64,000 nucleotides of DNA from Saururus chinensis (lineage: Eukaryota; Streptophyta; Magnoliopsida; Piperales; Saururaceae), in assembly GCA_035235625.1 (NCBI GenBank), contig CP141150.1, positions 4,216,001 through 4,280,000 of the forward strand, in the 5' to 3' direction. The position numbers and the translations under genes were made by a program. Positions 1-12,102 of the stretch are shown here, one piece after another. The notes beneath the pieces were generated by a model. The model did not search any database, was not told the origin of the DNA, and saw nothing but the letters and a program-made list of their open reading frames with translations. How positions within the stretch are numbered: position 1 is the stretch's first letter; each line of letters opens with the position of its first letter.

Positions 1-420
1 GAGTACTGTGAGACTGGACGAGCAAGCATTAAGACGGATGTCTATGCATTTGGAGCCCTTGCTGTAGAAGTTTGTTGTGGCGAAAAGCCAATCCAAAATC
101 GCACTCTCCCATGGGACAACAGTGTCATCAACAGGGTCCTGGAATTGTATAAAGATGACAAGATATCAGAAGCGGCTGATCTTCGACTGGCCGGGGAATT
201 CGATCGGCCACAAATGGAGCTTGTGCTCAAGTTGGCTCTCTTATGTTGCCAATGTAATGAAGTTCACAGGCCTACTTCATCTTTGGTTCTGAAAATTCTA
301 ATGGGCGAGGAAGACCTGCCAGATCTGCCGTCAGCATTGACAGACACCTCTCCGGGGCTGCAGGAACATTTGGATGAAGAAGAAGACACTTTTGCAAATA
401 CAGAGATTATTGGACGATGA
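1..420 (+). CDS. L-type lectin receptor kinase LecRK-a, 3' part (5' end outside window)
   Basis: Frame 1 is open from the first base to a TGA at 418-420, giving 139 codons. It starts inside the kinase domain at the EYCETGRAS stretch after the APE motif, followed by KTDVYAFG (subdomain IX) and the C-lobe motif EAADLRLAGEFD. The conserved RP arginine of subdomain XI is present (VHRPTSS). The tail ends NTEIIGR, nearly the same as the tail of the complete gene at 5671-7692, so this is the upstream tandem copy. The lectin domain, membrane span and catalytic loop lie outside the window. A polyadenylation-like AATAAA is at 590-595. The product would be a cytoplasmic Ser/Thr kinase domain of a plasma-membrane receptor. 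No break is visible in the part seen, but the integrity of the whole gene cannot be judged. Confidence 0.9.
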   Translation, partial: EYCETGRASIKTDVYAFGALAVEVCCGEKPIQNRTLPWDNSVINRVLELYKDDKISEAADLRLAGEFDRPQMELVLKLALLCCQCNEVHRPTSSLVLKILMGEEDLPDLPSALTDTSPGLQEHLDEEEDTFANTEIIGR

Positions 421-1130
421 TACTGTGTGCCGGCTGCACATGTTCAGTCGGGCCGGGGAAGGACAACTTAATTTCAATATGTATTAGGACTAATATAATG
501 TAGATAATTGTGTGCTTCACGGTCGTGGGGACTGTTGTGGCAATATGAACATGAAGATTTTTTATGTGTATAGAAGGGTATTAGTTTTTAATAAATGCCC
601 TAAATAATGTAAGAGGTTATGGTTCTTGAGTAAATGTGAAAGACTAAGACTAAGATAATTAAGGTTTTTTGTGCCAAAGGTCTATAAATCTTTAGTATCT
701 AACGTTGATTTTATAGAGTAATGCTACGATTACAAAAGATACGTCAAAATTTTACTTTATCTTATTAAAATTATTGAGTGGGGCTCATTAAAAAATAAGC
801 CCCGCTCATCAATAGTTTTGAGAAGATGTAGACTTTTGAGGTATCTTTTTCAACGTCACTTAAACACTTTTCTGATTTTATATTAATTTTTTTTGGGTGG
901 GATTAATAAGGATTTATTCTCACACCAGGAAGCATACAAAGTAAATGTGATTTGTTATAAGCAATAATTCATGATAGCTCTACTATACCACTCAACTTAT
1001 AATAAAATCGTCAATCAAATATTTTGCAACAACTTAATTACTCTTTCAACTACATTTGAAGATCTCACGCTATAATTGCAGTCCCAATGCTTTATTTTTA
1101 ATCTAAATCACATTCTTTGAAGGCCATGCT
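421..1130 (+). repeat. Duplicated 3' tail of the plus-strand LecRK genes (copy 1 of 3)
   Basis: This non-coding stretch downstream of LecRK-a aligns by eye with 7693-8290, downstream of LecRK-b, and its distal half with 41590-41900. Shared landmarks are a tract reading gggattaat, a run containing atatgatttgttaacaaattaagg or its diverged form, and gacaatcaaat. It shows that the duplicated unit includes the 3' flank. I see no open frame of interest. Confidence 0.65.
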
Positions 1131-2330
1131 TAGCCAAGTGATACCATGCCGGAAGCATGACATGAATGAGCTTATTTCACCCATATAGGCATGTAATAAT
1201 ATGAAGAATACAAAAATTGCGTTAGTCATCAGAATCCTGATACACAATCTATGTATTTCAAAAAGCGGCGTTGGTGGTTTGGGATTTAGACCATGCATTC
1301 CAGATTTTATAATTAGTAGTTATGGGTTTTGGGTGGGCACTTTAATGTTGTTGTTTGAAAATCACTGACTTTAAAATACAAGCTTAAAATAAATAAATAA
1401 ATATCAAGCTCATGTATTTTTATTATGATCTCACCCTTAGAAAATTATAGATAAAAAAAGTTTATATTAGCCTAAGCTAACGTGCGTCTGTATGAGCCCA
1501 AGTTCTAATAAGCCGTTAAATTTATATCTGATAGCTCCTCTCATCTCCTCTCATCCCACTCTTCCGCATCTTATTTTCTCCTTCCTTCCTATGCAGCCTT
1601 TACCACCGAATATCAATATGAATGGAGTTTGTCGAATTGCCACCAAAGTAACCACTGTTGGAGTTCACCAGACTGTAGTTTGCTGGACTGTCATCGGAGT
1701 GCCGGACCATCTGGAATCAGCTGGACTACTGAGACAGTTATCAGATTTGCAGACTGCTACCGGAGTCCACAAATCCTACTGACGACAGTCGACCACCACC
1801 AACATTTTTCGGATTTGCTAGCTAGCTAGACTTCCACTAGACCATTGTCAGTGTCCTTCGAAGTACGCCGGACCACCATAAAAGTTCGTTAAACCACCGC
1901 CAGAGTTCGTCATCCGTCGGAGCTTATCGTATGATATACCGGATGATATCCGAAGACTGTTAGACCACCGCCAGCATCTGCCGGAGACTGCTAGACCTCC
2001 GTCATACCATTGCTAGTGTCCTTTCAAGTATATCAGGCAACCGTAGACGTCTGCCAAACTGCCGCTAGAGTCCATCATACAGCTATCAAAGACTGTAGGG
2101 CTACCGCTAGAGCACACAAAACCACCGGACCAACACCGGAATTTGCGGTGGCTGTTGATGTCCAAAGGATCACGCAGATAGCCACCAGATTCCTCTTGGA
2201 CAACTGCTGGAGACCACTGTGTCAATATTGGGTTGTCGCGGTTCCCGTTAAGCCTCATTCCCTCCAACCTTCTACCCTTCCTCATTTGCTTCTACATTTT
2301 AAAATTATGATTTATAAGTTGAGGATTCTA
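1131..2330. other. Intergenic, with a degenerate repetitive patch at about 1600-2280
   Basis: No gene is supported. From about 1600 to 2280 base composition rises in GC and short variants of gaccaccgccag, gttcgtc and ctagac recur at irregular spacing. This looks like an old decayed minisatellite or captured sequence. Short frames across it do not resemble any family I know. Confidence 0.4.
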
Positions 2331-2331
2331 A

Positions 2332-2855
2332 GGGGCTGTTTTATAATTGAAATTTGGTTAATTTTGCCTTAATTTTGGTTTAAATTATTGGAATCGTGTT
2401 TGTATGTTGAAGGTGGGTAAAATTAAAAATTGAGTTTTAAAGTTAATTTTAAGTTATTTTGAGTCGCAATCACTGAATTATCTCATAAAGTGATTCTCTC
2501 GATTCTGACTCTTAATCTCTATTTTAAAAGTTACAGATTCTGTTATTTTTCAACGGTTATCTCTCATATCAATTTAAATCTAAAAAACGTATCATATAAG
2601 TGGGGTATATTTTAAAAGTTTAAAATTATCTATCATTGTATGATCTTGTTTTATAAAATTCGAATTTAGGAACATAATAATATTAAGAATGTCTATATGC
2701 GAGTTCGAGAGAGAGAGAGATATATTAGTTTGAAGTTTTAAAATTGAATTTGACGCAACATTCAAATTTATTCTAAAAACTTTCATTACTAACTGTAAGT
2801 CACATTCGGCAGTGAAACTTTCGTTTCTAAAAACCCCAACACCCAAACAGTGTCT
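2332..2855. mobile_element. Possible PIF/Harbinger-like MITE remnant
   Basis: The left edge reads aaggggctgtttta and the right edge, in reverse complement, reads acactgtttgggtgttgg. These resemble the GGGGCTGTTTGGG ends of Tourist-type elements such as the clear one at 58207-58736. The ends match only partly and no clean TWA target duplication is seen, so this is tentative. Confidence 0.3.
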
Positions 2856-3006
2856 ACATTTTTTAATTTTGGGTTTTCAAATACAAGGTTCTAGTTGGGG
2901 TGAAATCGGAATTTTTAAATACGTTTGAAATACAACACAACTAAGTGACTAACCCCATCTAACTTAAAACAAGGGCAAAAGGCTACGTATTTTGTTAATT
3001 GCTGGA

Positions 3007-3010
<4 letters not shown>

Positions 3011-3073
<63 letters not shown>

Positions 3074-3372
3074 GTGTGTATGCGCGTACGCATGCATGCG
3101 TGCTCACGTGCATGCTGTGAGCAAGGGGGGTAGAATATATATGCCCCCCAATATACGCTTGCTGCATGTAGTCTGCAGGATTTTTGAATCCCCAAACTAG
3201 CTGGATATATATAAGGGGCACACATATTTTACCCTGCTTGCTGACAGTACGTGCTCGCGCATAAATAATATATATATATATATATATATAATAGCGCCCA
3301 GGCTCATGCACGTGAGCGTGAACCTGGGTCCTTTGAGCCGTCGGATTTAAATCCAACGGCCCATACTACTTA

Positions 3373-3454
<82 letters not shown>
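3011..3454. repeat. Microsatellite cluster: (AT)n, (AT)n, (TA)n-(GA)n
   Basis: Three dinucleotide blocks are visible: AT at 3011-3070, AT at about 3267-3292, and TA at 3378-3406 running directly into GA through 3454. Short frames rich in Tyr-Ile across this area are artefacts of the repeats. Confidence 0.95.
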
Positions 3455-3455
<1 letters not shown>

Positions 3456-3460
3456 ACAAA

Positions 3461-5156
3461 TATATGTAGACACTAGAAAAATTGACCCTAAATAATATCC
3501 AAATCTTCCATTCTAGTATTTTAATCTCAATTAAACCTTATCAGCGGATTTAACCTTTTTCATAAAAATACCAAAGGAAAAGGCAAACTCTGCTTAGCTG
3601 GACTTTCACGGATACCTGAGATTAGATGAGACTAAACATCATAGTTCAATGGACCAGATTTGAAACTGCATTTTTTATGAGAGAGCTAGATGCAAGTAAT
3701 TTGCTACAATATATAGTTGAAATGCAACATAAAAAAACGAATTAGAAATTCAAGGATTATTATCTCTTATATTCTTTGATTATCATGTTATACGATCATT
3801 CTAGAGGATGTGGAATAGTCACAAGTCAAGTCTTAAATAAGAAGAATCTGATGCAATCTTTTGTTTTTATATCAATATTTTTTCCAAGAAATTTCATATG
3901 CTGATTCTTGATTTTACTAAGTCTAGACATGTACTGGACATCGGAAGATAGGCTTTAATTGCAGGTACTACACTACTGTATCCTAAAAAAGTACCAAATT
4001 AGTGCGTAAGATTCTTCTGATCGTTGGATTTGTTGGAAATCATAATCAATGAGCTGTTTGTGAATGAGTCAAATTATATAAGACAAGAAAGGTCCAAACC
4101 CAGAATTCCATGCTGAGTATTGTGACTGCAGCTATATATTAAAAAAAGATGTCTTCATCACCAACTAGCTGTTACGGTACTTTGATAGCTTACTCTCTCA
4201 CATAGAAAAATAGATTAATTTTTTATCACAATGTAGGTACCCAACAATTACATCGTTCCCATCAACTCTTCTCAACGACAACTAATACAACAATCTAACC
4301 ATTTTCTTAATCTAATTATGGGTCATTCCCAAAGACTTATAACTAATCATTAAGAATTTGAAAACATCTTTTTTACTTGCTTGTTCTCGTAGAGAGTCTA
4401 GAATTAATTTTATTCAAGTGCCGAATAATGAGAATTAATCTCGATTTTGAGGGTGAAATGAAGTGAATCTTCCATTTTATATATACAATGGAATCCTTGT
4501 GCAGCTATTTTATCAAAACTTTATTTTGGAGTTTTTGTTATCTTCTTATAGAAAGAAACTGTCGTATCTTTAAAGGGTAAAGTAAAGAAGCCCCCTATGT
4601 TGCCTAAACTATTTTTGTTTCAGACTAGACATGTCCTAGAAGCCTTTGGCTTAAAGGACCAAATTTAACATAAATGTCCTTTTCTTGAGGACTTTTGGAA
4701 TAATTAGTATATTTTCTCTATTTCTTATGAAGTTTTTCCTTATAACTTTAGCCTAGTAGTTTTTGTTTACCTCTTGAGGGTTTTTCTTCTTCTTTATGGG
4801 GAATTATATGTTCAAGTTGATCTTATCTTGTTCCATTTCCCTTTATGTTTATGAAATTCTTTAATTATAAAAAAAGTTAACAATTACAATCGGTTTTTAA
4901 AATGAACTAAAACTAGTTCAATTTGAAAAACTAAATGTAATTATTAATATAAGACAAATAGAATATTTTTCTTTGTCAATAGAATGTACAAATAAAAGAA
5001 TGAATGAGAGAGAATAATAGGTGTTTTTTTGCTACTTCTGTTCTGTCTTACCAAAATAAAGTTATAGATTTGCTTTTAGAGACATTATAATAAGCGTTTA
5101 CCAAGTCAAATGTGATATTTTATGCCTTAAATTTATGTAATAGTATATGTTACATA
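3461..5156. other. AT-rich intergenic DNA upstream of LecRK-b
   Basis: I see no gene, RNA or recognisable transposon end in this stretch. It is AT-rich, with frequent stops in all frames. Confidence 0.6.
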
Positions 5157-5354
5157 CTTCATAGGTCTAATATTAATAGTTATATTTAGAAAATAAATAA
5201 TTTTTATTAAACGGTGAAACCCATACCTAAGAGTATGAAAAATAAACTTATACTCTTTTTTAAGTACTCAACTACTTAAGTTGAATAAAATTAAGTTATT
5301 AATACGGAACGAATTTTTTTGCCAAATGGAGTAATTAATGTAAGACAGAGTGAG
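5157..5354. mobile_element. Stowaway-like MITE upstream of LecRK-b
   Basis: The element is about 198 bp and flanked by TA on both sides (5155-5156, 5355-5356). The right end in reverse complement reads CTCACTCTGTCTTACATTAA and the left CTTCATAGGTCTAATATTAA. These are diverged versions of the CTCCCTCNGTC ends of Tc1/Mariner-derived Stowaway MITEs. It lies about 320 bp before the LecRK-b start codon, inside the likely promoter. Confidence 0.6.
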
Positions 5355-5605
5355 TATTATATACCATTCTTGTGGAAGAAGCAAGGTGAGATTTGTGGAG
5401 CCTTGCTGTTTTCACTTAATCAAAATAGATTAAGTACTAAATTATGTATGAATGGGTGAACGAAACTCTCTAGGTGAAACTGCGTACTTGTCCTGGATCA
5501 CACCGGTAAAATTGTCAAGTACAATGCTTAAGATTGTTGGTAAGTAGACAAAAGAAAGCTTTGTCAAATGGACCAACTAAACTTCCAAGAAGGTTCAAAG
5601 CTCTA

Positions 5606-5614
5606 AAATATAAG
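5606..5614 (+). promoter_or_regulatory. TATA-like box of LecRK-b
   Basis: The sequence aaatataag lies 57 bp upstream of the ATG at 5671, a normal distance for a plant TATA box with a short leader. Confidence 0.45.
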
Positions 5615-5670
5615 CCACCCTCGTCCTTTTAAACTGCAAGACCGTTCTTCCACTTATCCTTGTGCCTGTG

Positions 5671-7692
5671 ATGAGGCTCAAATTTTACTTTGCCATGTCC
5701 AATCCAGAGCTTCTTCTTCTATGTCTTTCTTTTGTTACATTATGTCTTTCAGCTTTCATGGGAACCCAAGGTTCCAATCTACACTTCTCCTATTACCCCA
5801 ACATTACCGGAGAATATGAGGCAGATTTCCTATACACTCAAGAATCGAATCTCGCCGGTGGAGCTCTACAAGTGACCATGGACTCGAGGAACTCTCTTCT
5901 CATGAATCAGGCTGGGAGAGTTGTCCATGGAAAGACCCTCAGGCTGTGGAAGGACAAGAAGACTGAAGTTGCCTCCTTCAACACCACCTTTGTGCTGAAC
6001 ATCCTTCCTCAGACGAACCCCGGAGGTGAAGGTTTGGCTTTCATTCTGACCCCTAATCGATCTATCCCGAGCAACAGCCATGGCCAATGGCTTGGGATAG
6101 TGAACAAGGAAACCAATGGATCAACACTTAATCAAATAGTTGCAATCGAGTTTGATACTCGAAAGAGCTATTCGGGGGATGTCGATTCCAATCATGTTGG
6201 AGTCGATGTGAACTCCATCAACTCAATTTATCAATTTCCACTGGACACATCAGTAGTTAATCTTTCAAGTGGAATGGATGTGTTGGTGAAGATTAGCTAT
6301 GATGGCAAGTTGGGTATCATTACTCTGGACTTGTCCAAGGGCAATGAAACAATATCAGGTCAACCCAGCTTATCATTTACAATTCCCTTGAATATAACGG
6401 ATTACCTACCACAGGATGTCTATGTTGGGTTTTCAGCTTCAACTAGCAACTTCACCCAGCTAAATTGTGTCAGGTCATGGAACTTTACCAGCAGTAACAT
6501 AGGTAAGGGAACATGGGGGTCTCTGAAATGGGTATTACCTGTGAGCATAGTTGCAACCCTCCTTGTTGTAGGATTATTAATTGCTCTTTCACGGTATGTC
6601 TGTCGGAAGCCTAGGAGACTCACACATATTGATAGGAATGGTTCAGCTATTGACTTATCTAGCATCGAAGGGTCGAAGCAGTTTAGGTATAGAGAGCTAA
6701 ACAATGCCACTGCCAACTTTCATGACTCCCGCATACTTGGGCGAGGTGGGTTTGGAATCGTGTACGGAGGGATCTTGAAAGGGACTGAAGTTGCCATAAA
6801 GAGATTTTTGATGAATTCATGTCAAGGGGAGAAGGAGTTCATATCAGAGGTGACCACCATTGGCCGCCTCATTCACCCTAATCTAGTAAAGTTGATTGGT
6901 TGGTGCAGTGAAAGAGGGGAACTACTACTAGTGTACGAATTTATGCCCAATGGCAGCTTAGATAAGCACTTATTTTGCAATGGAAGCTCAACCATGTTGA
7001 GTTGGGTCCAAAGGGTCAAGATACTTACAGATGTTGCTTCTGCTCTCAATCATCTCCATGACGAAGCACACCATCATTTGATCTTCCACAAAGATGTGAA
7101 GTCAAGCAATATAATGCTTGATTCTGAATTGAATGCCTATCTAGGGGATTTTGGACTTGCAAGGACAGTTGAGGAGGGCAACTCCCACCATACCACAAAG
7201 GTAATTGCTGGCACAGCTTGTTATGTTGCACCAGAGTACTGCGATACCGGCCGGGCAAGCATTAAGACTGATGTCTATGCATTTGGAGCTCTCGCTGCAG
7301 AAGTTTGTTGTGGCAAAAAGCCGACTGAAAATCGAGCTATTCTTTGGGACAACAATGTGATCAACCGGGTCTTGGAATTGTATAAAGATGACAGGATATT
7401 GGAAGCGGCTGATCCTCGACTGGCTGGGGAATTTGATAGGCAACAAATGGAGCTTGTGCTCAAGTTAGCTCTCTTATGTTGCCAATGTAATGAAGTTCAC
7501 AGGCCAACATCATCTTTGGTCTTGAAAATTTTGAAGGGTGAGGAAGATCTACCAGAAATGCCCGAGGAATCGTGCCCATCAGCGGTGACGGCAGAGACGT
7601 CAACTTCTTCCAGAACTTCTCCAAGAACCTTGCAAGATTACTTAAATGAAGATAATGGAACTTTTGCAAATACAGAGATTAGTGGAAGATGA
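5671..7692 (+). CDS. LECRKS5: L-type lectin receptor kinase LecRK-b (complete, intronless)
   Basis: Plasma-membrane receptor kinase of 673 residues. The start is the ATG at 5671; the frame extends back to a GTG at 5662, which is not a plausible plant start, and ATG 5695 is an alternative. In order: signal peptide (about 1-32), legume lectin domain (about 35-270, with FNTTFVLN, EGLAFIL, VAIEFDTRKS and the closing LNCVRSWNF), membrane span (about 285-310), then the kinase. Kinase landmarks are GRGGFG at 357, the VAIK lysine at 377, HKD at 473-475, DFG at 493-495 and APE at 520-522. The catalytic loop has Lys where most kinases have Arg (HKD, not HRD), so it is formally non-RD. The lectin and kinase motifs recall Arabidopsis LecRK-S.5 (from memory, not a search). 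Many Asn-X-Ser/Thr sites fit an extracellular domain. Tandem with LecRK-a and convergent with LecRK-c. Confidence 0.93.
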   Translation: MRLKFYFAMSNPELLLLCLSFVTLCLSAFMGTQGSNLHFSYYPNITGEYEADFLYTQESNLAGGALQVTMDSRNSLLMNQAGRVVHGKTLRLWKDKKTEVASFNTTFVLNILPQTNPGGEGLAFILTPNRSIPSNSHGQWLGIVNKETNGSTLNQIVAIEFDTRKSYSGDVDSNHVGVDVNSINSIYQFPLDTSVVNLSSGMDVLVKISYDGKLGIITLDLSKGNETISGQPSLSFTIPLNITDYLPQDVYVGFSASTSNFTQLNCVRSWNFTSSNIGKGTWGSLKWVLPVSIVATLLVVGLLIALSRYVCRKPRRLTHIDRNGSAIDLSSIEGSKQFRYRELNNATANFHDSRILGRGGFGIVYGGILKGTEVAIKRFLMNSCQGEKEFISEVTTIGRLIHPNLVKLIGWCSERGELLLVYEFMPNGSLDKHLFCNGSSTMLSWVQRVKILTDVASALNHLHDEAHHHLIFHKDVKSSNIMLDSELNAYLGDFGLARTVEEGNSHHTTKVIAGTACYVAPEYCDTGRASIKTDVYAFGALAAEVCCGKKPTENRAILWDNNVINRVLELYKDDRILEAADPRLAGEFDRQQMELVLKLALLCCQCNEVHRPTSSLVLKILKGEEDLPEMPEESCPSAVTAETSTSSRTSPRTLQDYLNEDNGTFANTEISGR

Positions 7693-8290
7693 TATTGTCT
7701 GCAACCTGCACATGTTCAGTTCGGCAAGTGGGAAAATCGTCAATTTCCATCTGTTATAGGTCTAAAAATGTAAACATATAGTTTGTATGCTTCTCGGTCG
7801 TGTGCAAGAATTTTGATCTAAGTATATATATATATAGTTGTGTCATGTGTACTTCACAGTAGTGTGGAAGATGAAGAATTTTGATGTTTAAAAGAGTGCC
7901 ATTTTAAAATAGATGCGATGCAGATGATATGATATGATCTCTTGTGGTGAAGTCCTCAATGTCAAGAGTCTAATGAAATCTTTATATCTTTTTCTTTTGG
8001 TGGTCAAAGGGACGGGTGGGATTAATTAGATATGATTCCCCAATAAAAGGCTCCAGGAATTGTACACAAGAAATATGATTTGTTAACAAATTAAGGATTT
8101 ATGATAACTTCACTATGTCAGTGATCAACATATTGTATCCTAAAATATGGACAATCAAATATCTTACTAAAAATTATTCTCATTACAATTTTAATTCGAT
8201 TTGAAGATTTAATATTGTAATTACTGTCCTAAATGACTTATTGCAATTTGGATTCCTTTCTTTCAAGGCTAACAGATTCAAGGGAAGGAA
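7693..8290 (+). repeat. Duplicated 3' tail of the plus-strand LecRK genes (copy 2 of 3)
   Basis: It matches 421-1130 after LecRK-a and, from about 7959, matches 41590-41900. In that last place the tail has no kinase in front of it. The stretch includes the shared tract attagatatgattccccaa at about 8024-8043. It is non-coding. Confidence 0.75.
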
Positions 8291-8334
8291 ACACAACTAT
8301 GAAGCCCTAATGGATATTATACCTGAGTTTTTTA

Positions 8335-11300
8335 AAATAAGCTAAGAGAAGCAAAAGCAAAATTCATTAGGGAAAAGGATCTCCTCTGCAAATACTCGTT
8401 CTTTAGCATAGGGGATCATTTGCAGGTAATCATTCTCCATGTAGTAGTTTCTTGGTTTTAGAACCCTGGACATCCTCCGCGAATAGGAGCCGCCGATTAT
8501 CATACAATAGCGCATATTAGTGCAAGTAATGTGCTTGCGCACATACGGCTTATATGCACTAGCTACCTGATGGAGGATATCCTGGCCGGCAGCAGGTACA
8601 AGGACAAAAACGTTTCCCTTGTTCCACAACCCCGCCCATGGTTTGTTGTACCGAGGACCTCTTTAATTACAATTATTTCTGTTTTTATTAATAAATGTCT
8701 TGTTGCTGGGAAGGGCTATGTAGTAAAATGTAATTAATAAGCTAATAATGTTACCAAGACCTAGTCTCCATACCAAGAAAAAATTAGGAAAATGTACCAA
8801 AGTCTCCTGTACGTAGCCAAGTTTGAGACAGCCAACCGCATTGTTCGATCGTTGAATATCCTCATAAATTTACAAACAGATATGACTAAAACAGTGTGAA
8901 TGGCCAAATCTATTTAACTGAGAAAGCAAGAGTCCAAAGGAGCTGCTGAATGAAACAGGATGATTCCCTTGGGTTTATGGAGTGTGATCTAGCATCTCTT
9001 GTGTCACCATGCTTAGAGCTTGCACCTGAGCCTAGAACAGTAACTTGAACCATGTATTTTATTTAATTGTATTGTATCCTGAACTCCATTTACCTATCTC
9101 TTTTGGTTTTCCTCTGTGTTTTACTTCGACAAATATCCGGTGAACCATTTTACCCATGCAAAACTTTGATCATTATGAGTTATGACTTGCTTGTTCCTGA
9201 TAACTAAAGTTCCCTCTTGCTTTCAGTTGTATTATGTTGAAGTCAGCTGGAAGGAGGGCATTATACATAGTTTGTGAAGGTTAACTTTGTAAATTGCGAA
9301 TCATGTGTCCGTTCTTAACTCTTTGGTTGCATCGATCCAACCAGCTCCGCGATGGTAAAACAAACAAAGCATGCAACTGTTTCTCCATACACACATCCTT
9401 CGAACTCCTTGTATTTATTAATACAAGTTATGTGAACCTCGACAGGCTAAGCACGGGACAAAAACTACTGTTGTTTGTCTGTCAAAGACAAATTTCTAAG
9501 CAAGTTCCTGAACAATTTTTTTGTTTGTTTTTCTGCGTAATATACACAGCAGCTGGCATTGGAATCATTGAAAAGTCAGCTAATATTATCTGGAGTACGG
9601 TTTGAAGAGTGCACAAAATTAATTTAAGACCAAGAAGGTAGCTGTCATGATTTCGTGGATGCATGTATAATCTGAACGAAGAATTATATGGTCCAAAGCA
9701 TGCGTAGACTCGGCCAATATTTTCTTCAAATACACGAACCAAGATTAAAATTATTTAAAATATGAATCCACTACAAAGTTCGAAAGGCTTTTTTTTTTGT
9801 GTGAATAAGATCAAAATGCTTTGTGAAGATGTTAGAAACCCACCTTATATATTTGAGGGAAGAGATCAGTATAACAAGTCAAGTGGGGAATGACAAATTT
9901 TATTTCATATATGATTGAGTCGTTTTCTTTAAATCATTTTGTTTTGGTTAGTCCTTGTATTCAGGGATTAACAATAATTAACAGGGTACGAGATCAATTT
10001 AAGCAACAGTTCAAGCAGGCATTCCCTTTGATCCGTATTAGCAGTGAATTTCCTCAGAAATTGCTGCAGAGTAATTGATGACGGAGCTCAAGCTGCTGAT
10101 CCAGCAGTTCTGTTTCTTAGAAATTCAGAACTAGAAAATAGAACAAAACCGGTTCAAGCAATTTGTCGAATACTTAAAACCAGTTTTAATAAAAGAGGGT
10201 AAATTCATCAATCACTAATGCAGAAACGATCAGATGGCCAAGATTAAAATAGGCAAGGGTGCAATGGTCATTTTCATATGGTTGTTAAGTTAGGTATCTT
10301 ATCTTCAACCTCTGAATGAAAAGATTAACAGTGCAAACAGTGGATTAACATCGAAGATTCGAGAAGCAAGAATCCTCGTCATCGAATCCAGCTCAACATC
10401 AATTTCGTGGCTGCAGTAACAGTTTGAGAAAGAAGGTATAAAAGTGAAGGAGGACAGAAAGGGGGATGAATTTTGAATTTGAAAATCCCTGGTTCAAAGC
10501 TCTGCAACTCCACAAGTTTAGTGGAAGCAGAATTTCCAGATCTGAAGCTGTTGAAGCCTTGAAGCAAGTTTGATTTTAGTGGTTAAGCGTGAGATGCTCC
10601 TAGTCAAGCTATACCGAAGCTCCAGCAAATATTGATAAGTGTTTTCCCAGTTAAATGTTGAATTCTGTAATTCTGCTGATATGAATTAAAATGACACTTG
10701 AATCTCATTAGTGACTGGAATTGCGACTTGATTTGTAATTGACTGTCCGTGATAATTTCTGTTAATAGAAATTCTGATTGAAGTTTTGATTTCATTCTTT
10801 GAATTCTGGAATTGTAAAGTGAATGAAACAGTTTGATATAAAATTCAGTATCACAGTTGATGACAGTTAAATGTTTACTGATTGGTTTGTGACAAACATC
10901 TCTGTAAAAATTTGTGGACTTTCATTCCATTTCTGATTGTGAACTGAGAATTTACAGAAGTTGCATAGTAAAGGGTAAATCAAATTGTTGCAGCTTCAAT
11001 TTAGTACTTTACAGAAGTTATTGCTGCATTATTTTCATTAAATTGAAAGTCAAAATTGCTGCTGCATCAGTAATCTGCCCTTCTGTTCTGGACATAAATA
11101 TTCAACAACCACTTTTGTGGAAGAAATTAATTATACCATGGATAAGGATAACGATTTTTCTGCACCAAATTTCTGTCCAGCAAAACATTACGCTAGGTTT
11201 TGATTGGGTAGAGAAAAGTCGAATCCCAATAATAAGAAGATGTCACATCACCTACAAATGGTGAGAGAAAAACTTACATCACCTACAAATAGTGAGAGAA

Positions 11301-12102
11301 ACTTGGAAACCGGATGTAGCAGTTCCCATGTTCCCCCCCTCTCCACTGGTCATTCAATCTGATCATACAAATGTGGTCAGGAAAACATTTTTGGTAGGAT
11401 CATCAGCGTCTGCCATGATATTGAACCCGGTATACATGACAAGCAAAGATGATTCCTTGGACCTTTTTTGGCCTGAATTTTTTTTGGGCCTGAATTCATT
11501 TGATCGTTTATTGAGTTCAGCACCTACATTTGGAACGTCATCATGCAGGCTGCAGAGTGTCCTCTTCATATTGCTTACTTTAAATCACTTTTGTCTTAGT
11601 GTTCTTCGCTCGATCATCTTATTTATAACTCTATTTTGCTATTGGACTATCTGTTTTGAACAGTTACAGCTAAGAATTTACGGGCTCCGATATTAATCAA
11701 CTCAAAAAGATCAACTCTGAAGATATTTTACAAAAGTTCCAGTTGAGCATGAAGATTATGTACAACTTATTCTTCCAAGTTACAACAGTTGTAATTGAAA
11801 ATTCCCTAAATTAGCATGGGCTAAGCACAATTTAATTTGTGATGATCTTCAATATGCAAAACAAAAAAAAAAATTTAACGCACAATAATTATAACAAAGG
11901 GCGCCATAAATATAGGCTCGAGCAACAATTAACTAACTTCAAAGATATTAACAAAAACCAGTTATTCTTCTAAGTTGCAACCTTTGTACATGCTAATTAC
12001 AAAAATCAGTATGGACTCCTCAACTTAACTGCCAAAGAGACAAACAGAAGAGCTGAAACTGGGCAGAAGCTCACAAGCGGTGCAATTTGGCATGGAGTAG
12101 CT
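8335..12102. repeat. LecRK spacer, copy A (convergent intergenic region)
   Basis: This 3.8-kb non-coding region separates the 3' ends of LecRK-b and LecRK-c. Large parts recur: 8335-8700 matches 41950-42330, 9231-9600 matches 42841-43230, 9780-10060 matches 43390-43670, and 11690-12102 matches both 41160-41570 and 43990-44430. A third partial copy (33585-33763 plus 40096-41585) is split by an LTR element. 10080-11090 seems unique to this copy. No frame is long or conserved enough to call a gene. A small motif near 9550-9590 that would read AAGIGIIEKSANII is kept in all three copies. Confidence 0.75.

Noticed and set aside
2915-3356. Open frames rich in Tyr-Ile repeats on the minus strand
   Set aside because: They are translations of AT microsatellites.
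5662-5670. GTG at 5662 as the LecRK-b start
   Set aside because: Plant nuclear genes start with ATG, and the ATG at 5671 precedes a complete signal peptide.
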